A DNA stretch of 64,000 nucleotides from Pseudorhizobium banfieldiae (GTDB lineage Bacteria; Pseudomonadota; Alphaproteobacteria; Rhizobiales; Rhizobiaceae), in contig NZ_FO082820.1 of assembly GCF_000967425.1 (NCBI RefSeq), positions 1,426,001 to 1,490,000 of the forward strand. The letters are read 5' to 3'. The position numbers and the translations under genes are program-made. The notes below the pieces were generated by a model. The model saw only the letters and a program-made list of their open reading frames with translations, ran no database searches and was not told the origin of the DNA. Positions 31,700 to 41,586 of this stretch are shown piece by piece (the first letter of the stretch is position 1; the number at the start of each line of letters is the position of its first letter).

Positions 31700-31929
31700 G
31701 ACGGTCTCCCTGGGAGCTATTTTCTTCTTATACGTAGCGCGCTGAAGATTGGTTTCACAGCGTCAGTCAACAGAACGAGAGGCACATTCGCGTGAGGCGT
31801 ACCGCAGAGTACCGTTTTCCGCTCCCCTGATAGTGACACCTTTCGGGTGTTGGAGTAGGAAAATGACAAAGCTGCCGGGTGCTGCCCGTGCCAGATGCGT
31901 TCCAAGAACATGACCGAGGAAGAGAACCT

Positions 31930-33765
31930 ATGCCCGCCTACCGTTCCAGAACCACGACCCACGGCCGCAACATGGCTGGTGCGCGCGGCCTGTGGCGCGC
32001 GACCGGCATGAAGGACGGTGATTTCGGCAAGCCGATCATCGCGGTGGTGAATTCCTTCACGCAGTTCGTCCCCGGCCACGTGCACCTCAAGGATCTTGGC
32101 CAACTGGTTGCCCGCGAGATCGAGGCGGCCGGTGGGGTTGCCAAGGAGTTCAATACCATCGCGGTGGATGACGGCATCGCCATGGGCCATGACGGGATGC
32201 TCTATTCGCTGCCGTCGCGCGAGATCATCGCCGACTCCGTCGAATACATGGTGAACGCCCACTGCGCCGATGCCATGGTCTGCATTTCCAACTGCGACAA
32301 GATCACCCCCGGCATGCTGAACGCCGCGATGCGGCTCAATATCCCCGCAGTCTTCGTTTCCGGCGGACCGATGGAGGCGGGCAAGGTCGTTCTGCAGGGC
32401 AAGACGGTCGCGCTCGATCTCGTCGATGCAATGGTCGCCGCGGCTGACGACTCGATTTCCGATGCCGATGTTCAGGCGATCGAGCAGGCCGCCTGTCCGA
32501 CGTGCGGCTCGTGCTCGGGCATGTTCACGGCCAACTCGATGAACTGCCTCACGGAAGCGCTCGGCCTTTCGCTGCCGGGCAATGGCTCCACGCTCGCCAC
32601 CCATTCCGACCGCAAGCGCCTGTTCGTCGAGGCTGGGCACCTGATCGTCGATCTCGCCCGCCGCTACTACGAGCAGGAGGACGAGAGCGTTCTGCCGCGC
32701 TCCATCGCCACCAAGGAAGCCTTCGAGAACGCCATGACGCTCGACATCGCCATGGGCGGTTCCACCAATACGGTGCTGCACATCCTCGCAGCCGCCTATG
32801 AAGGCGGCGTCGATTTCACCATGGACGACATCGACCGGCTGTCGCGCCGCGTCCCATGCCTGTCGAAGGTTGCGCCCGCCAAGAGCGACGTTCACATGGA
32901 GGACGTTCACCGCGCCGGCGGCATCATGCGCATCCTTGGCGAACTCGAACGCGGCGGCCTCATCAACCGCGAGTGCTACACTGTGCATGAAGCCACGCTC
33001 GGCGACGCGATCGACCGTTGGGATATCACCCGCACCAACAGCGAGACGGTCCGGAACTTCTTCAAGGCAGCACCGGGTGGGGTCCCGACGCAGGTCGCCT
33101 TCTCTCAGTCCTCGCGCTGGGATGAACTGGACACCGATAGCGACAATGGCGTCATCCGCTCCGTCAAGAACCCGTTCTCTGAGGAAGGCGGGCTGGCGGT
33201 GCTTTACGGAAACATCGCGCTCAACGGCTGCATCGTGAAGACGGCTGGCGTGGATGAATCCATCCTCAAGTTCACCGGTCCGGCGCGCGTGTTCGAGAGC
33301 CAGGATGCCTCCGTCAAGGCGATCCTCAACAACGAGGTGGTGGCAGGAGACGTCGTCGTCATCCGCTATGAAGGTCCGAAGGGTGGGCCGGGCATGCAGG
33401 AAATGCTCTATCCGACCAGCTACCTGAAGTCGAAGGGCCTCGGCAAGGCCTGCGCCCTGGTGACCGACGGCCGCTTTTCCGGTGGTACGTCCGGCCTGTC
33501 GATCGGCCACTGCTCGCCTGAGGCTGCCCAGGGCGGAGCGATCGGCCTGGTACGGGAAGGCGACATGATCGAGATCGACATTCCCAACCGCACCATCAAT
33601 CTTGCGGTCTCCGATGCCGAACTTGCGCACCGCCGTGCAGAGCAGGACAAGTCCGGCTGGACACCCGTCGCCCCGCGGCGGCGCAATGTCACCACGGCGC
33701 TGAAGGCCTATGCGGCCTTCGCGGCGAGCGCCGACAAGGGTGCTGTCCGCATCCTGCCGGAATAA
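31930..33765 (+). CDS. ilvD: Dihydroxy-acid dehydratase
   Basis: Third common step of Ile, Val and Leu synthesis, 611 aa. GAGGAAGAG precedes ATG 31930; an in-frame ATG 17 codons earlier lacks support. Fe-S ligands lie in [12 protein letters not shown] and [19 protein letters not shown]. The substrate loop around [17 protein letters not shown] is intact. It is a single gene closed by its own terminator; the ilvA-type threonine dehydratase of the same pathway is at 57.3 kb. Confidence 0.98.
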   Translation: MPAYRSRTTTHGRNMAGARGLWRATGMKDGDFGKPIIAVVNSFTQFVPGHVHLKDLGQLVAREIEAAGGVAKEFNTIAVDDGIAMGHDGMLYSLPSREIIADSVEYMVNAHCADAMVCISNCDKITPGMLNAAMRLNIPAVFVSGGPMEAGKVVLQGKTVALDLVDAMVAAADDSISDADVQAIEQAACPTCGSCSGMFTANSMNCLTEALGLSLPGNGSTLATHSDRKRLFVEAGHLIVDLARRYYEQEDESVLPRSIATKEAFENAMTLDIAMGGSTNTVLHILAAAYEGGVDFTMDDIDRLSRRVPCLSKVAPAKSDVHMEDVHRAGGIMRILGELERGGLINRECYTVHEATLGDAIDRWDITRTNSETVRNFFKAAPGGVPTQVAFSQSSRWDELDTDSDNGVIRSVKNPFSEEGGLAVLYGNIALNGCIVKTAGVDESILKFTGPARVFESQDASVKAILNNEVVAGDVVVIRYEGPKGGPGMQEMLYPTSYLKSKGLGKACALVTDGRFSGGTSGLSIGHCSPEAAQGGAIGLVREGDMIEIDIPNRTINLAVSDAELAHRRAEQDKSGWTPVAPRRRNVTTALKAYAAFAASADKGAVRILPE

Positions 33766-33790
33766 GCATCAACCCCCAAGACGAGCATTG

Positions 33791-33821
33791 AAGACCGCCT
33801 GCATCAAGCAGGCGGTCTTTT
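33791..33821 (+). terminator. ilvD terminator
   Basis: A 12-bp perfect stem (33791-33802 with 33808-33819), a 5-base loop and a TTTT tail just after ilvD and before the converging cytochrome gene. Confidence 0.9.
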
Positions 33822-33830
33822 CGTGACAGC

Positions 33831-34937
33831 TCACGGGCGGCGGAAGGCTGCCATGTCGACCTCGACCGCTGATGAAAGGCTTTCCAGGCTGTCGTGCAGC
33901 AACTGCAGCAGATAGGCGGGGTTATGAACATAACCGGCGGGGTCCTTGCTCACGACTTGATAGTTGTAGGCCGCTTTCAGGAGGCGAGGGGTCCATGACC
34001 TGTACTGGTTGCCGCGCACCGCCTCGTCGTCGCTGATCTCGCCGTCACCGTTCGTGTCCCTGAAGAAGTAGGGGTTCCTGCCCTTGGCATAGCCAAACGG
34101 TGAGGAGAGGATCGCTTTGGCATACGTCTGGATCGCCTCGTAGAGCTTTCCATGCAGGGTGGCGATCTCGCCGTGCACACCCTCCTGGATGTTTCCATCG
34201 CCATCGAAGTCGGTATGCCGGGTCCGGATGTCGCGAGTGTTGCCGACGCCGCGGTGGCAGCTCATGCAGCTGTCTTCCGCCACCTTTGTCGTATGCGGGT
34301 CGTGACAGGCGACACAGGTGTTGGCGCTCGGTACATGCTGGAAGCGTCCGGCATAGGTCTTCCCGGGATAGTGATAGCCGCTCGCCGTGTCTGCGCCATG
34401 CATCGTGGCGGCTGCAACGGCATAGTGGATATTGATGAAGGTGAGATCGGCGGAGACATCATCCTCCGGGAGTTGCCCCACCGCCTTGGTCACGGCTGCA
34501 CCGGACTGACGGCCCTGGTGACAGACGGTGCAGGTGGCAGAGTTGCCGAGGCCGGTGACCTCGACGCCGGAGGGAAACCGGACGGAATCGAGCGCATGGG
34601 CCTGGCTGGTATGACAGGAGGCACAGCCGATCGGTGAGTTGATCACCCCCGCCCGGTCGATTGTCCCAGCGGCACTGCCGTCGACGCCGAGGAAGTCGTG
34701 GAAACCTGTCTCCGAGTGACAGGTGGCGCAGTTCGTCGGCACCTCGCCTTCCTTGTTCCAGTAGGTAAAGGAGCGCGAATGATAGTTGCCATGCGGTGAC
34801 GAGAGCCATTCCTCGATCAGTCGGGTGACCGGGGCCTCCTCGTCCGCCCGCGCAGGAAGGCTGGCGAACAGCGATGCAAGAAGTGTTGCTAGGCCAGAAA
34901 CAACAGTGAACAGTTGCGCCAGTCTTCGCGGCGTCAT
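33831..34937 (-). CDS. Penta-haem c-type cytochrome with EF-hand loop
   Basis: Predicted periplasmic electron carrier, 368 aa. GAGGAGG lies seven bases before ATG 34937. The Sec signal ends at ARA-D (residue 31). Five haem c sites are CATCH 70-74, CASCH 105-109, CTVCH 136-140, CVACH 208-212 and CMSCH 224-228. A full 12-residue EF-hand loop DTNGDGEISDDE is at 294-305, and a second, partial DFDGDG site is near 243. The C-terminal third carries no haem. I do not recognise a named family. It is divergent from a flavocytochrome reductase with an FNR-like box between them, so a joint electron path is plausible but inferred. Confidence 0.85.
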   Translation of the reverse strand: MTPRRLAQLFTVVSGLATLLASLFASLPARADEEAPVTRLIEEWLSSPHGNYHSRSFTYWNKEGEVPTNCATCHSETGFHDFLGVDGSAAGTIDRAGVINSPIGCASCHTSQAHALDSVRFPSGVEVTGLGNSATCTVCHQGRQSGAAVTKAVGQLPEDDVSADLTFINIHYAVAAATMHGADTASGYHYPGKTYAGRFQHVPSANTCVACHDPHTTKVAEDSCMSCHRGVGNTRDIRTRHTDFDGDGNIQEGVHGEIATLHGKLYEAIQTYAKAILSSPFGYAKGRNPYFFRDTNGDGEISDDEAVRGNQYRSWTPRLLKAAYNYQVVSKDPAGYVHNPAYLLQLLHDSLESLSSAVEVDMAAFRRP

Positions 34938-35002
34938 GGGATCCTCCTCGGTAGCATGTCGTGGCGATGCTAGCACAGTGGACCAGCATGCCTTGCCTGC
35001 AT

Positions 35003-35016
35003 ATGACCGAGATCAA
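35003..35016. promoter_or_regulatory. FNR/FixK-like box between the divergent cytochrome and reductase genes
   Basis: ATGACCGAGATCAA has nine of ten half-site bases of TTGAC-N4-ATCAA. It shares most of its bases with the box in front of the universal stress gene (TTGACCGATATCAA on the minus strand, 53050-53063). It sits 46 bases before the reductase ATG and 66 from the cytochrome ATG, so it could serve either promoter. Confidence 0.45.
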
Positions 35017-35061
35017 TTCCGCAGCGTAGGCGGCTGCTACAAGAGCCGGAAGGAGGAACCG

Positions 35062-36546
35062 ATGACAGACACCGTATCGCCAGCCATACCTTCTGCGACG
35101 CATTCGTCCACTCAAAGGCTTCCCCGTCTGCCGGCAGGCATTCTTGCCGCGATCTACGTTGGGCTTTGCGCCACGCCGCTCGCGCTTTCGCTGGTCGCGC
35201 ATGTGGCACCCGCGGATCCGCTGGAGAGGCTGGCGGCGGCGCTGGGCATGGGCGCGGTCGCCGCCATGGCGGTACAGTTCGTCACTTCGGGGCGTTTCGA
35301 GGTCGTCTCCGGCCGGCTCGGCATCGACAAGATCATGGCCTTTCACAAGATGGCCGCCTGGTGGATCCTGCTCGCTGTCGTTCTCCATCCCATCCTCTAT
35401 GTCACGCCAACCTGGCTCGACGGCCAGCATTTCGGACGGGAACGTCTCACCGCCTATCTGACCCTGCCACATTACCGAAGCGGTGTTGTTGCCTGGATTG
35501 CGCTCGTGATGCTGGTCCTGTCGTCTGCGTTGCGCAATCGTCTCCCATGGCGCTACGAGCTGTGGAGGGGCACGCATCTGGTTCTCGGGGCGATAGCGAT
35601 CGGGGGAGGGCTGCACCATGCAGTGAGTACCGGGCGCTTCGCCGCCACGGGGCCGGTCGGGGTCTACTGGCTAGGGGTAGCTTGCGTGATCATCATCGTG
35701 CTTGCGACCCTCTACGGCTACCGCTGGCTGAAACTGCACCGCAACCCGTGGCGCCTCAAGGCGGTGACCCGCCGCGCCGACCGCCTGTGGGAGCTGGATA
35801 TCCAGCCTGACCCGGGAACGCCGCAACTTGCTTATCACGCTGGCCAGTTCGTCTGGATGACGGAGGGCGACAGGCGATTCCCATTGCTCGATCATCCCTT
35901 CTCCATCGCCGACAGTCCGAGCCGCCCGGGCATCAGCCTGATCATCAAGGAGGTGGGGGACTTCACGAGCCAGATCGGCAGCCTGAAGCCCGGCACGCCC
36001 ATCGGTATCGATGGGCCGTACGGCGAGTTTGCGCTGGAGGCTCATCCCGGCGATGCGGTCCTGCTGGTTGCCGGTGGGGTCGGGATCGCGCCGATCGTCG
36101 GCATCCTGCGCGACATGGTGGCGCGCCGCGACAGACGGCCGGTGCGCGTCGCCTATGCCGTCGGGGCACCGGCCAACTTCGCCTGTCTCGATGAGATTGC
36201 AGCCGCCGGTGCCGTACTGGACCTGAAGACGCTGCTGATCAGCGAAGAAGGCCCAGCCGGCTGGGATGGGGCGGTCGGTCGCCTGGATCATGCCCGCCTT
36301 GGAGAGCTCCTCGAGGGGCTTGACCCGAAGGGCTGCGTCGCGCTGATGTGCGGTCCGGGCGGCATGGTTTCCGCTGTCTCCGACACGCTGCTCGACCTCG
36401 GTCTGCCGATGAAGAACGTGGTCTACGAGCGCTTCGATTATTCCGGCGGGGCGTCTTCCCGCCAGGACCGCCGGCGCAGTCTCGCCTTCGTCGGTGTGGG
36501 CGGATTGCTGGCCGCAGCAGTCGCCGCCTTCTGCTTGTCGGGCTAG
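35062..36546 (+). CDS. Ferric-reductase-type flavocytochrome (transmembrane haem b + FAD/NAD(P) domains)
   Basis: Membrane oxidoreductase, 494 aa. GGAAGGAGG places the start at 35062; the long upstream frame has no support. Residues 20-220 form a ferric-reductase-like helix bundle with candidate haem ligands His95, His109, His172 and His185/186. A FAD-binding barrel with HPFSIAD follows, then a NAD(P) domain with LLVAGGVGIAPIVGIL (about 332-347) and LMCGPGG (about 429). An extra C-terminal membrane helix (about 474-493) is unusual. It would pass NAD(P)H electrons across the membrane, perhaps to the divergent penta-haem cytochrome. The natural substrate cannot be told from sequence. Confidence 0.85.
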   Translation: MTDTVSPAIPSATHSSTQRLPRLPAGILAAIYVGLCATPLALSLVAHVAPADPLERLAAALGMGAVAAMAVQFVTSGRFEVVSGRLGIDKIMAFHKMAAWWILLAVVLHPILYVTPTWLDGQHFGRERLTAYLTLPHYRSGVVAWIALVMLVLSSALRNRLPWRYELWRGTHLVLGAIAIGGGLHHAVSTGRFAATGPVGVYWLGVACVIIIVLATLYGYRWLKLHRNPWRLKAVTRRADRLWELDIQPDPGTPQLAYHAGQFVWMTEGDRRFPLLDHPFSIADSPSRPGISLIIKEVGDFTSQIGSLKPGTPIGIDGPYGEFALEAHPGDAVLLVAGGVGIAPIVGILRDMVARRDRRPVRVAYAVGAPANFACLDEIAAAGAVLDLKTLLISEEGPAGWDGAVGRLDHARLGELLEGLDPKGCVALMCGPGGMVSAVSDTLLDLGLPMKNVVYERFDYSGGASSRQDRRRSLAFVGVGGLLAAAVAAFCLSG

Positions 36547-36693
36547 TCGCAAGGCGACAGACGGCGCCCCACATCAGGCTCATCACCTCGCGGCGCAGAC
36601 ATCGTGCCGGCGGCGCCTATCCTCGTTCAGCCACCTTTCCTTTCTAGCCTGCGGCGCTACAAATCGGGACGATAATTCGAAGCGAGGAATCAC

Positions 36694-38094
36694 ATGCTGA
36701 CCATTCGGATGGGCCTGTCGGCCTGTTTTGCTGCCTTTCTGCTCCTTCAACCCGTCGCGGCCCATGCGCAGGCAGAGAAGGCGGTGCCAAAGAGCCAGAC
36801 TGAAGTCCAGCTGTCCTTCGCGCCTCTGGTCAAGCAGACAGCCGGAGCTGTGGTGAATGTCTACGCCGAGCGTGTCGTCCAGCGGCTGAACCCATTCGCC
36901 GGCGATCCCTTCTTCGAGCAGTTCTTCGGCCAGCGCATGCCAAACCGCACGGAGAAGCAATCGTCGCTTGGCTCCGGGGTCATCGTATCGAACAATGGGC
37001 TCGTCGTGACCAATCATCACGTCATCCAGGGCGCCGATGATATCCGGATCGCGCTCGCCGACGGCCGCGAGTTTGCGTCCGAAGTACTGCTCAAGGACGA
37101 AAGCCTCGATCTCGCGGTGCTGAAGGTGAGTGGACGCGACGATTTTCCTGTCCTGCCGATCGGCGATTCCGATGCGGTTGAGGTGGGCGATCTGGTGCTC
37201 GCGATCGGCAATCCCTTCGGCGTCGGGCAGACCGTGACGAGCGGCATCGTCTCCGCGCTCGCGCGCAACCAGGTCACGCCCGGAGATTTCGGCTTCTTCA
37301 TCCAGACCGATGCCTCGATCAACCCCGGTAATTCGGGGGGCGCGCTGATGAACATGAACGGCGAGTTGATCGGCATCAACACCGCCATCTTCTCGCGCGG
37401 CGGCGGCTCGAACGGTATCGGCTTCGCCATCCCCGGCAATCTGGTCAAGGTATTCCTCGCCGCGGCCGAGAAGGGCGACGAGTCATTCGAGCGGCCCTAT
37501 ATCGGCGCACGCTTCGAGCCGGTGACATCCGACGTCGCCGAGGCGCTTGGCCTGGAGGCAGCGCGTGGTGCGCTTGTCGTCGGAGTGGTGGAAGGCGGTC
37601 CGGCCGACAAAGCGGGGCTGAGGCCGGGCGAAGTGGTGACCGCCGTCAATGGGATCGAAGTCGAGCACCCCGATGCGCTCGGCTACCGCCTGACAACCGC
37701 AGGACTCGGCAAGGAAGTTGCGCTGACGGTTCGCGCGAACGGGGTTCGCGAGATCTCCATCGCCCTCAATACGGCACCGGAAACACCTGCCCGTGACGAA
37801 CGGCTGCTGGAGGGCCGCAATCCGTTTGCCGGTCTGCGTGTTGCCAATCTCTCTCCGCGGCTGGCACAGGAACTGCGAATGGAGGCGGAGAAGACCGGGG
37901 TCGTGGTGGTCGATGTCGCCCGCGGCTCGCCGGGCAGCCGCCTCGGCTTCCGCCCGCGTGACATCGTGGTATCGCTGAACGGCGTTGCCGTGCCTTCGAC
38001 CCGCGCCATGGAAGACATGCTCGATGACGATCCGGGCTTCTGGCGTGTCGAGATCGAGCGGGACGGTCAGCGGATCCGGCAGTTCTTCCGATGA
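36694..38094 (+). CDS. DegP/HtrA-like periplasmic serine protease with two PDZ domains
   Basis: Envelope quality-control protease, 466 aa, with a Sec signal ending near AHAQA. The trypsin-like domain has the triad His109 (TNHHV), Asp139 (LDLAVLK) and Ser214 (GNSGGAL). Two PDZ domains follow, about residues 270-365 and 380-460. ATG 36694 is used; Met at 36709 is an alternative. It overlaps the rarA start by four bases (ATGA). degP/degQ paralogue naming is not possible here. Confidence 0.95.
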   Translation: MLTIRMGLSACFAAFLLLQPVAAHAQAEKAVPKSQTEVQLSFAPLVKQTAGAVVNVYAERVVQRLNPFAGDPFFEQFFGQRMPNRTEKQSSLGSGVIVSNNGLVVTNHHVIQGADDIRIALADGREFASEVLLKDESLDLAVLKVSGRDDFPVLPIGDSDAVEVGDLVLAIGNPFGVGQTVTSGIVSALARNQVTPGDFGFFIQTDASINPGNSGGALMNMNGELIGINTAIFSRGGGSNGIGFAIPGNLVKVFLAAAEKGDESFERPYIGARFEPVTSDVAEALGLEAARGALVVGVVEGGPADKAGLRPGEVVTAVNGIEVEHPDALGYRLTTAGLGKEVALTVRANGVREISIALNTAPETPARDERLLEGRNPFAGLRVANLSPRLAQELRMEAEKTGVVVVDVARGSPGSRLGFRPRDIVVSLNGVAVPSTRAMEDMLDDDPGFWRVEIERDGQRIRQFFR

Positions 38095-39407
38095 GTGGCG
38101 ACCTCTTTGCGCCGCAGGTTCCGGAGGAGGTCGCGAGACGCCGGCCGCTTGCCGATCGCCTGCGGCCGAAGTCCCTGGGCGAAGTCACCGGGCAGAACCA
38201 CCTGACCGGTGAGGATGGCGTGTTGCGGCGGATGATATCCTCCGGTTCGCTCGGCTCGATGATCTTCTGGGGGCCACCGGGGACCGGCAAGACGACGGTC
38301 GCAAGGCTGCTGTCCGGGGAGGCGGGGCTCGCTTTCGAACAGATCTCGGCCATCTTCTCCGGTGTGGCCGACCTGAAGAAGGTATTCGAAGCGGCGCGCA
38401 TGCGACGCATGGAAGGCCGCCAGACGCTGCTCTTTGTCGACGAGATCCATCGCTTCAACCGCGCCCAGCAGGACAGTTTTCTTCCCGTCATGGAGGACGG
38501 GACCATCATCCTCGTCGGCGCCACGACGGAGAACCCGAGTTTCGAGCTCAACGCGGCGCTTCTCTCCCGTGCCCGTGTCCTGACCTTCCAGCCGCATGAC
38601 GAGGAGAGCCTCGAGGAACTGCTGAAGCGGGCCGAACAGGCGGAGGGAAAGCCGCTACCGCTTGATCCCGACGCCCGTGGCAGCCTGCTGCGCATGGCGG
38701 ATGGTGACGGTCGGGCGGTGCTGACGCTCGCCGAGGAGGTCTGGCGCGCAGCGCGGGCAGACGAGGTGTTCGACACCGAAGGCCTGACCCGGATCGTCCA
38801 GCGGCGCGCCCCCGTCTACGACAAGGGCCAGGACGGTCACTACAACCTGATCTCCGCGCTGCACAAGTCCGTCCGCGGCTCCGACCCCGATGCCGCGCTC
38901 TACTATCTGGCGCGGATGTTCGATGCCGGCGAGGACCCGCTCTATCTCGGGCGGCGGCTTGTGCGCATGGCCGTCGAGGACATCGGCCTTGCTGATCCGC
39001 AGGCGCTGGTGATCTGCAATGCGGCCAAGGATGCCTATGACTATCTGGGTTCACCCGAGGGCGAACTGGCGCTGGCGGAGGCCTGCGTCTATCTCGCCAC
39101 GGCGCCCAAGTCGAACGGCGTCTATACGGCCTTCAAGGCGGCTATGCGGGCGGCGAAGGAAAATGGTTCGCTGCTGCCGCCGAAGCCCATCCTCAACGCG
39201 CCGACCAAGCTGATGAAGGGCGAGGGTTACGGGCAGGGGTATCGCTACGACCATGACGAGCCGGACGCCTTCTCGGGACAGAACTACTTTCCGGAGAAGA
39301 TGGGCAGACAGGTCTATTACGACCCGCCCGAGCGCGGCTTCGAACGCGAGATCCGCAAGCGGCTGGACTGGTGGGCGAAGCTTCGCAAGGAGCGAGGCGA
39401 GCCCTAG
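38091..39407 (+). CDS. rarA: Replication-associated recombination protein A (MgsA/RarA)
   Basis: AAA+ clamp-loader-like ATPase acting at stalled replication forks, 438 aa. Walker A GPPGTGKTT is at 61-69, Walker B LLFVDEIHRFNRAQQD is near 115-130, and the C-terminal tetramerisation domain contains YDKGQDGHYNLISALHKSVRGSDPDAA. It overlaps the upstream protease gene by four bases. Its stop shares the palindrome CTAG with the stop of the converging DUF1883 gene. Confidence 0.97.
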   Translation: MSGDLFAPQVPEEVARRRPLADRLRPKSLGEVTGQNHLTGEDGVLRRMISSGSLGSMIFWGPPGTGKTTVARLLSGEAGLAFEQISAIFSGVADLKKVFEAARMRRMEGRQTLLFVDEIHRFNRAQQDSFLPVMEDGTIILVGATTENPSFELNAALLSRARVLTFQPHDEESLEELLKRAEQAEGKPLPLDPDARGSLLRMADGDGRAVLTLAEEVWRAARADEVFDTEGLTRIVQRRAPVYDKGQDGHYNLISALHKSVRGSDPDAALYYLARMFDAGEDPLYLGRRLVRMAVEDIGLADPQALVICNAAKDAYDYLGSPEGELALAEACVYLATAPKSNGVYTAFKAAMRAAKENGSLLPPKPILNAPTKLMKGEGYGQGYRYDHDEPDAFSGQNYFPEKMGRQVYYDPPERGFEREIRKRLDWWAKLRKERGEP

Positions 39408-39712
39408 GAGGCCCTGCGCGTCGCGGCTGCTGCCGGCGGCGTCAGCTTGACGGAACATTCCGCAAGACCGTGATGGCCTTCCATGTCGACGATCAGGTGC
39501 CAATGACCGTCCTCGGGTATCACGAGGCGGATAGGCGACTTCTTGGCCACGCCGCCGACATACTTGAAGTCGAGCAGTTCCTTGAAGCGCTGGAAATTAC
39601 CGGCTGTCATCAGCCGCACGTTGTTGACGGCGCTGAGGGTGACCTCGATCACCGTCCCGCCGCGCTGCCCCTTCAGGTCGAAATGCTTGAAACGAAAGGA
39701 GGGTGCTGCCAC
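39404..39712 (-). CDS. DUF1883 domain-containing protein
   Basis: 102 aa, a small rhizobial family of unknown function. The typical string FDLKGQRGGTVIEVTL, then NVRLMTAGNFQRF, YVGGVAKKSP and GHWHLIVDMEGHHGLAECSV, covers nearly the whole chain, so it is complete. No signal or membrane segment is seen. It converges on rarA with overlapping stop codons (39404-39407). Confidence 0.88.
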   Translation of the reverse strand: MAAPSFRFKHFDLKGQRGGTVIEVTLSAVNNVRLMTAGNFQRFKELLDFKYVGGVAKKSPIRLVIPEDGHWHLIVDMEGHHGLAECSVKLTPPAAAATRRAS

Positions 39713-39828
39713 GTCTGCCTCGGATATGCCATTGGATTTTCGGCAGCCTATCCCAGTCCGGTTAAGGAAAAGTGGAACCCTATTGCGTTTCGCGGGTTTT
39801 CCAGTCGAACGACTTGAAGAGGCCGACC

Positions 39829-40080
39829 ATGGAACCGATCAGGACCAATACCTATCTGACCGTCATCGCATCGATGATGGTGAATGCGGTGGTTTTCGGT
39901 TTCGGTGCCATCGCCATTCTGTCGATCCCTGCGCTGGCGGAATATATGAAGTTCCTCCTGCCGGCCTGGATCGTGTTCTCCTTCGTGGTGGCGCCGTTCA
40001 TCGCGAAGCGGATCGCACCCCGCATGCGCCTTCGTTACTGGCGCCGGCGCGAGGAGCAGCGCGAAGCCCGGACCTACTGA
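39829..40080 (+). CDS. Small two-helix membrane protein
   Basis: 83 aa, no known family. GAAGAGG precedes ATG 39829 (MEPIRTNTYLTVIASMM). Two hydrophobic segments lie at about 10-33 and 39-58. A strongly basic tail (RIAPRMRLRYWRRREEQREAR) should stay in the cytoplasm by the positive-inside rule. It stands alone before the terminator upstream of ftsZ2. Function unknown. Confidence 0.7.
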   Translation: MEPIRTNTYLTVIASMMVNAVVFGFGAIAILSIPALAEYMKFLLPAWIVFSFVVAPFIAKRIAPRMRLRYWRRREEQREARTY

Positions 40081-40139
40081 GAATAAGAGGTGGCGTTTCC
40101 CCTGCCGCCACCACAAGAACGATAATGACCTCCAGTCCT

Positions 40140-40172
40140 GACCCTGCCTCTCCCAAGGCAGGGTCTTTTTTT
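40140..40172 (+). terminator. Terminator after the small membrane gene
   Basis: A 10-bp perfect stem (40140-40149 with 40156-40165) is followed by seven Ts. This is one of the strongest intrinsic terminators in the window and isolates ftsZ2 from upstream transcription. Confidence 0.93.
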
Positions 40173-40323
40173 GGTCCTGACCCTTCCGAGGCGGATCCTG
40201 TGGAACTGGGCGATCTCTTGTCCTTTTGCCCACCGTCTGCCTTGTTGCAGTCTTAGTGTGCATATCGATTCGGTGCTCCGGGTGGTGGTGCCGACTAGGA
40301 ATTGTGGCGCAAAGGGACACTCC

Positions 40324-41364
40324 ATGCCGGAAGACAAGAAACAGACGATCACCGAAATGCGGCCCAAGATCGCGGTGATCGGTGTTGGCGGCGGCGGCGG
40401 CAACGCCATCAACAACATGATCGTCGAGGAACTGGAGGGCGTCGAGTTCATCGCGGCCAATACCGATGCGCAGGTCCTTGCGACATCGAAGGCGACACGT
40501 CGCATTCAGCTCGGCACCGCCGTCACCGAGGGGCTGGGTGCCGGTTCGCTGCCGGAGATCGGCCGGGCCGCTGCTGAGGAGTCGATCGACGAGATCATGG
40601 ACCACCTGTCCGGCTGCCACATGTGCTTCGTGACGGCCGGCATGGGCGGCGGGACCGGCACCGGCGCAGCACCGGTGATTGCCCAGGCGGCCCGCAATGC
40701 CGGCATCCTCACCGTCGGTGTGGTGACCAAGCCCTTCACCTTCGAGGGCAACCGCCGCATGAAGACGGCAGAGGCCGGCATCGAGGAACTGCGCCGGGCC
40801 GCAGATACAGTGATCGTCATCCCCAACCAGAATCTCTTCCGGATCGCCGACGCCAAGACCACCTTTGCCGACGCCTTCATGACCGCCGACCGCGTGCTCT
40901 TCTCCGGCGTCGGCTGCATCACCGACCTGATCGTCAAGGAGGGCCTGATCAACCTCGACTTCGCCGACGTGAAGTCGGTGATGAAGGGCATGGGCCGGGC
41001 GATGATGGGAACCGGCGAAGCCTCTGGCGACGGCCGCGCGCTCGTCGCCGCCGAGGCGGCAATTGCCAACCCGCTGCTCGACGAGATCTCCATGAAGGGC
41101 GCCAAGGGCGTGCTCATCTCGATTTCCGGCGGCTCCGACATGACCCTGTTCGAGGTGGACGAGGCCGCAAGCCGGATCCGCGACGAGGTGATGGACGACG
41201 CCGATATCGTCGTCGGCGCGATCTTCGACCGCGAGCTCGACGGCAAGTTTCGGGTCTCCGTCGTGGCGACCGGGCTCGATGCCGGCCAAGCAGCTGCTGC
41301 TCCCGACCATGTCAACGGAATTTCCGTCGAGGCTACGGCGCCGGTGCCGCGCTTCCTGCAGTAG
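40324..41364 (+). CDS. ftsZ2: Second FtsZ homologue without the C-terminal tail
   Basis: Tubulin-like GTPase, 346 aa. The N-terminal GTP-binding domain has [13 protein letters not shown], the tubulin signature [10 protein letters not shown] and [14 protein letters not shown]. The chain stops soon after the polymerisation domain. The variable linker and the FtsA/ZipA-binding peptide of the main FtsZ are missing, as known for FtsZ2 of Sinorhizobium meliloti. ATG 40324 follows AAGGGA; upstream frame extension is not supported. The essential ftsZ should be with ftsQA elsewhere. Confidence 0.93.
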   Translation: MPEDKKQTITEMRPKIAVIGVGGGGGNAINNMIVEELEGVEFIAANTDAQVLATSKATRRIQLGTAVTEGLGAGSLPEIGRAAAEESIDEIMDHLSGCHMCFVTAGMGGGTGTGAAPVIAQAARNAGILTVGVVTKPFTFEGNRRMKTAEAGIEELRRAADTVIVIPNQNLFRIADAKTTFADAFMTADRVLFSGVGCITDLIVKEGLINLDFADVKSVMKGMGRAMMGTGEASGDGRALVAAEAAIANPLLDEISMKGAKGVLISISGGSDMTLFEVDEAASRIRDEVMDDADIVVGAIFDRELDGKFRVSVVATGLDAGQAAAAPDHVNGISVEATAPVPRFLQ

Positions 41365-41394
41365 CGGTTGCAGACGCGCCGAACGCAACGTCGG

Positions 41395-41415
41395 GCGCGG
41401 CCACTTTGGCCGCGC
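41395..41415 (+). terminator. Hairpin after ftsZ2
   Basis: A 9-bp GC-rich stem (41395-41403 with 41407-41415) with a 3-base loop and a pyrimidine-rich tail without a clean T-run. A moderate terminator candidate. Confidence 0.5.
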
Positions 41416-41586
41416 TCTCGGTCTTGTTACAGTTGTTGATCGCGACAACGCCTGCCGGGCGCGCGACATTAATAGACCGTTTAAGAATTCATGAAAATCA
41501 GTGTGAACCTGCCGGCGGCGCAGCCTGACGGGGCTGTGAGGCGGCCGCGTCCGCCGCAGTGTGTGTAACCTGAGTAACGCTCGCAT

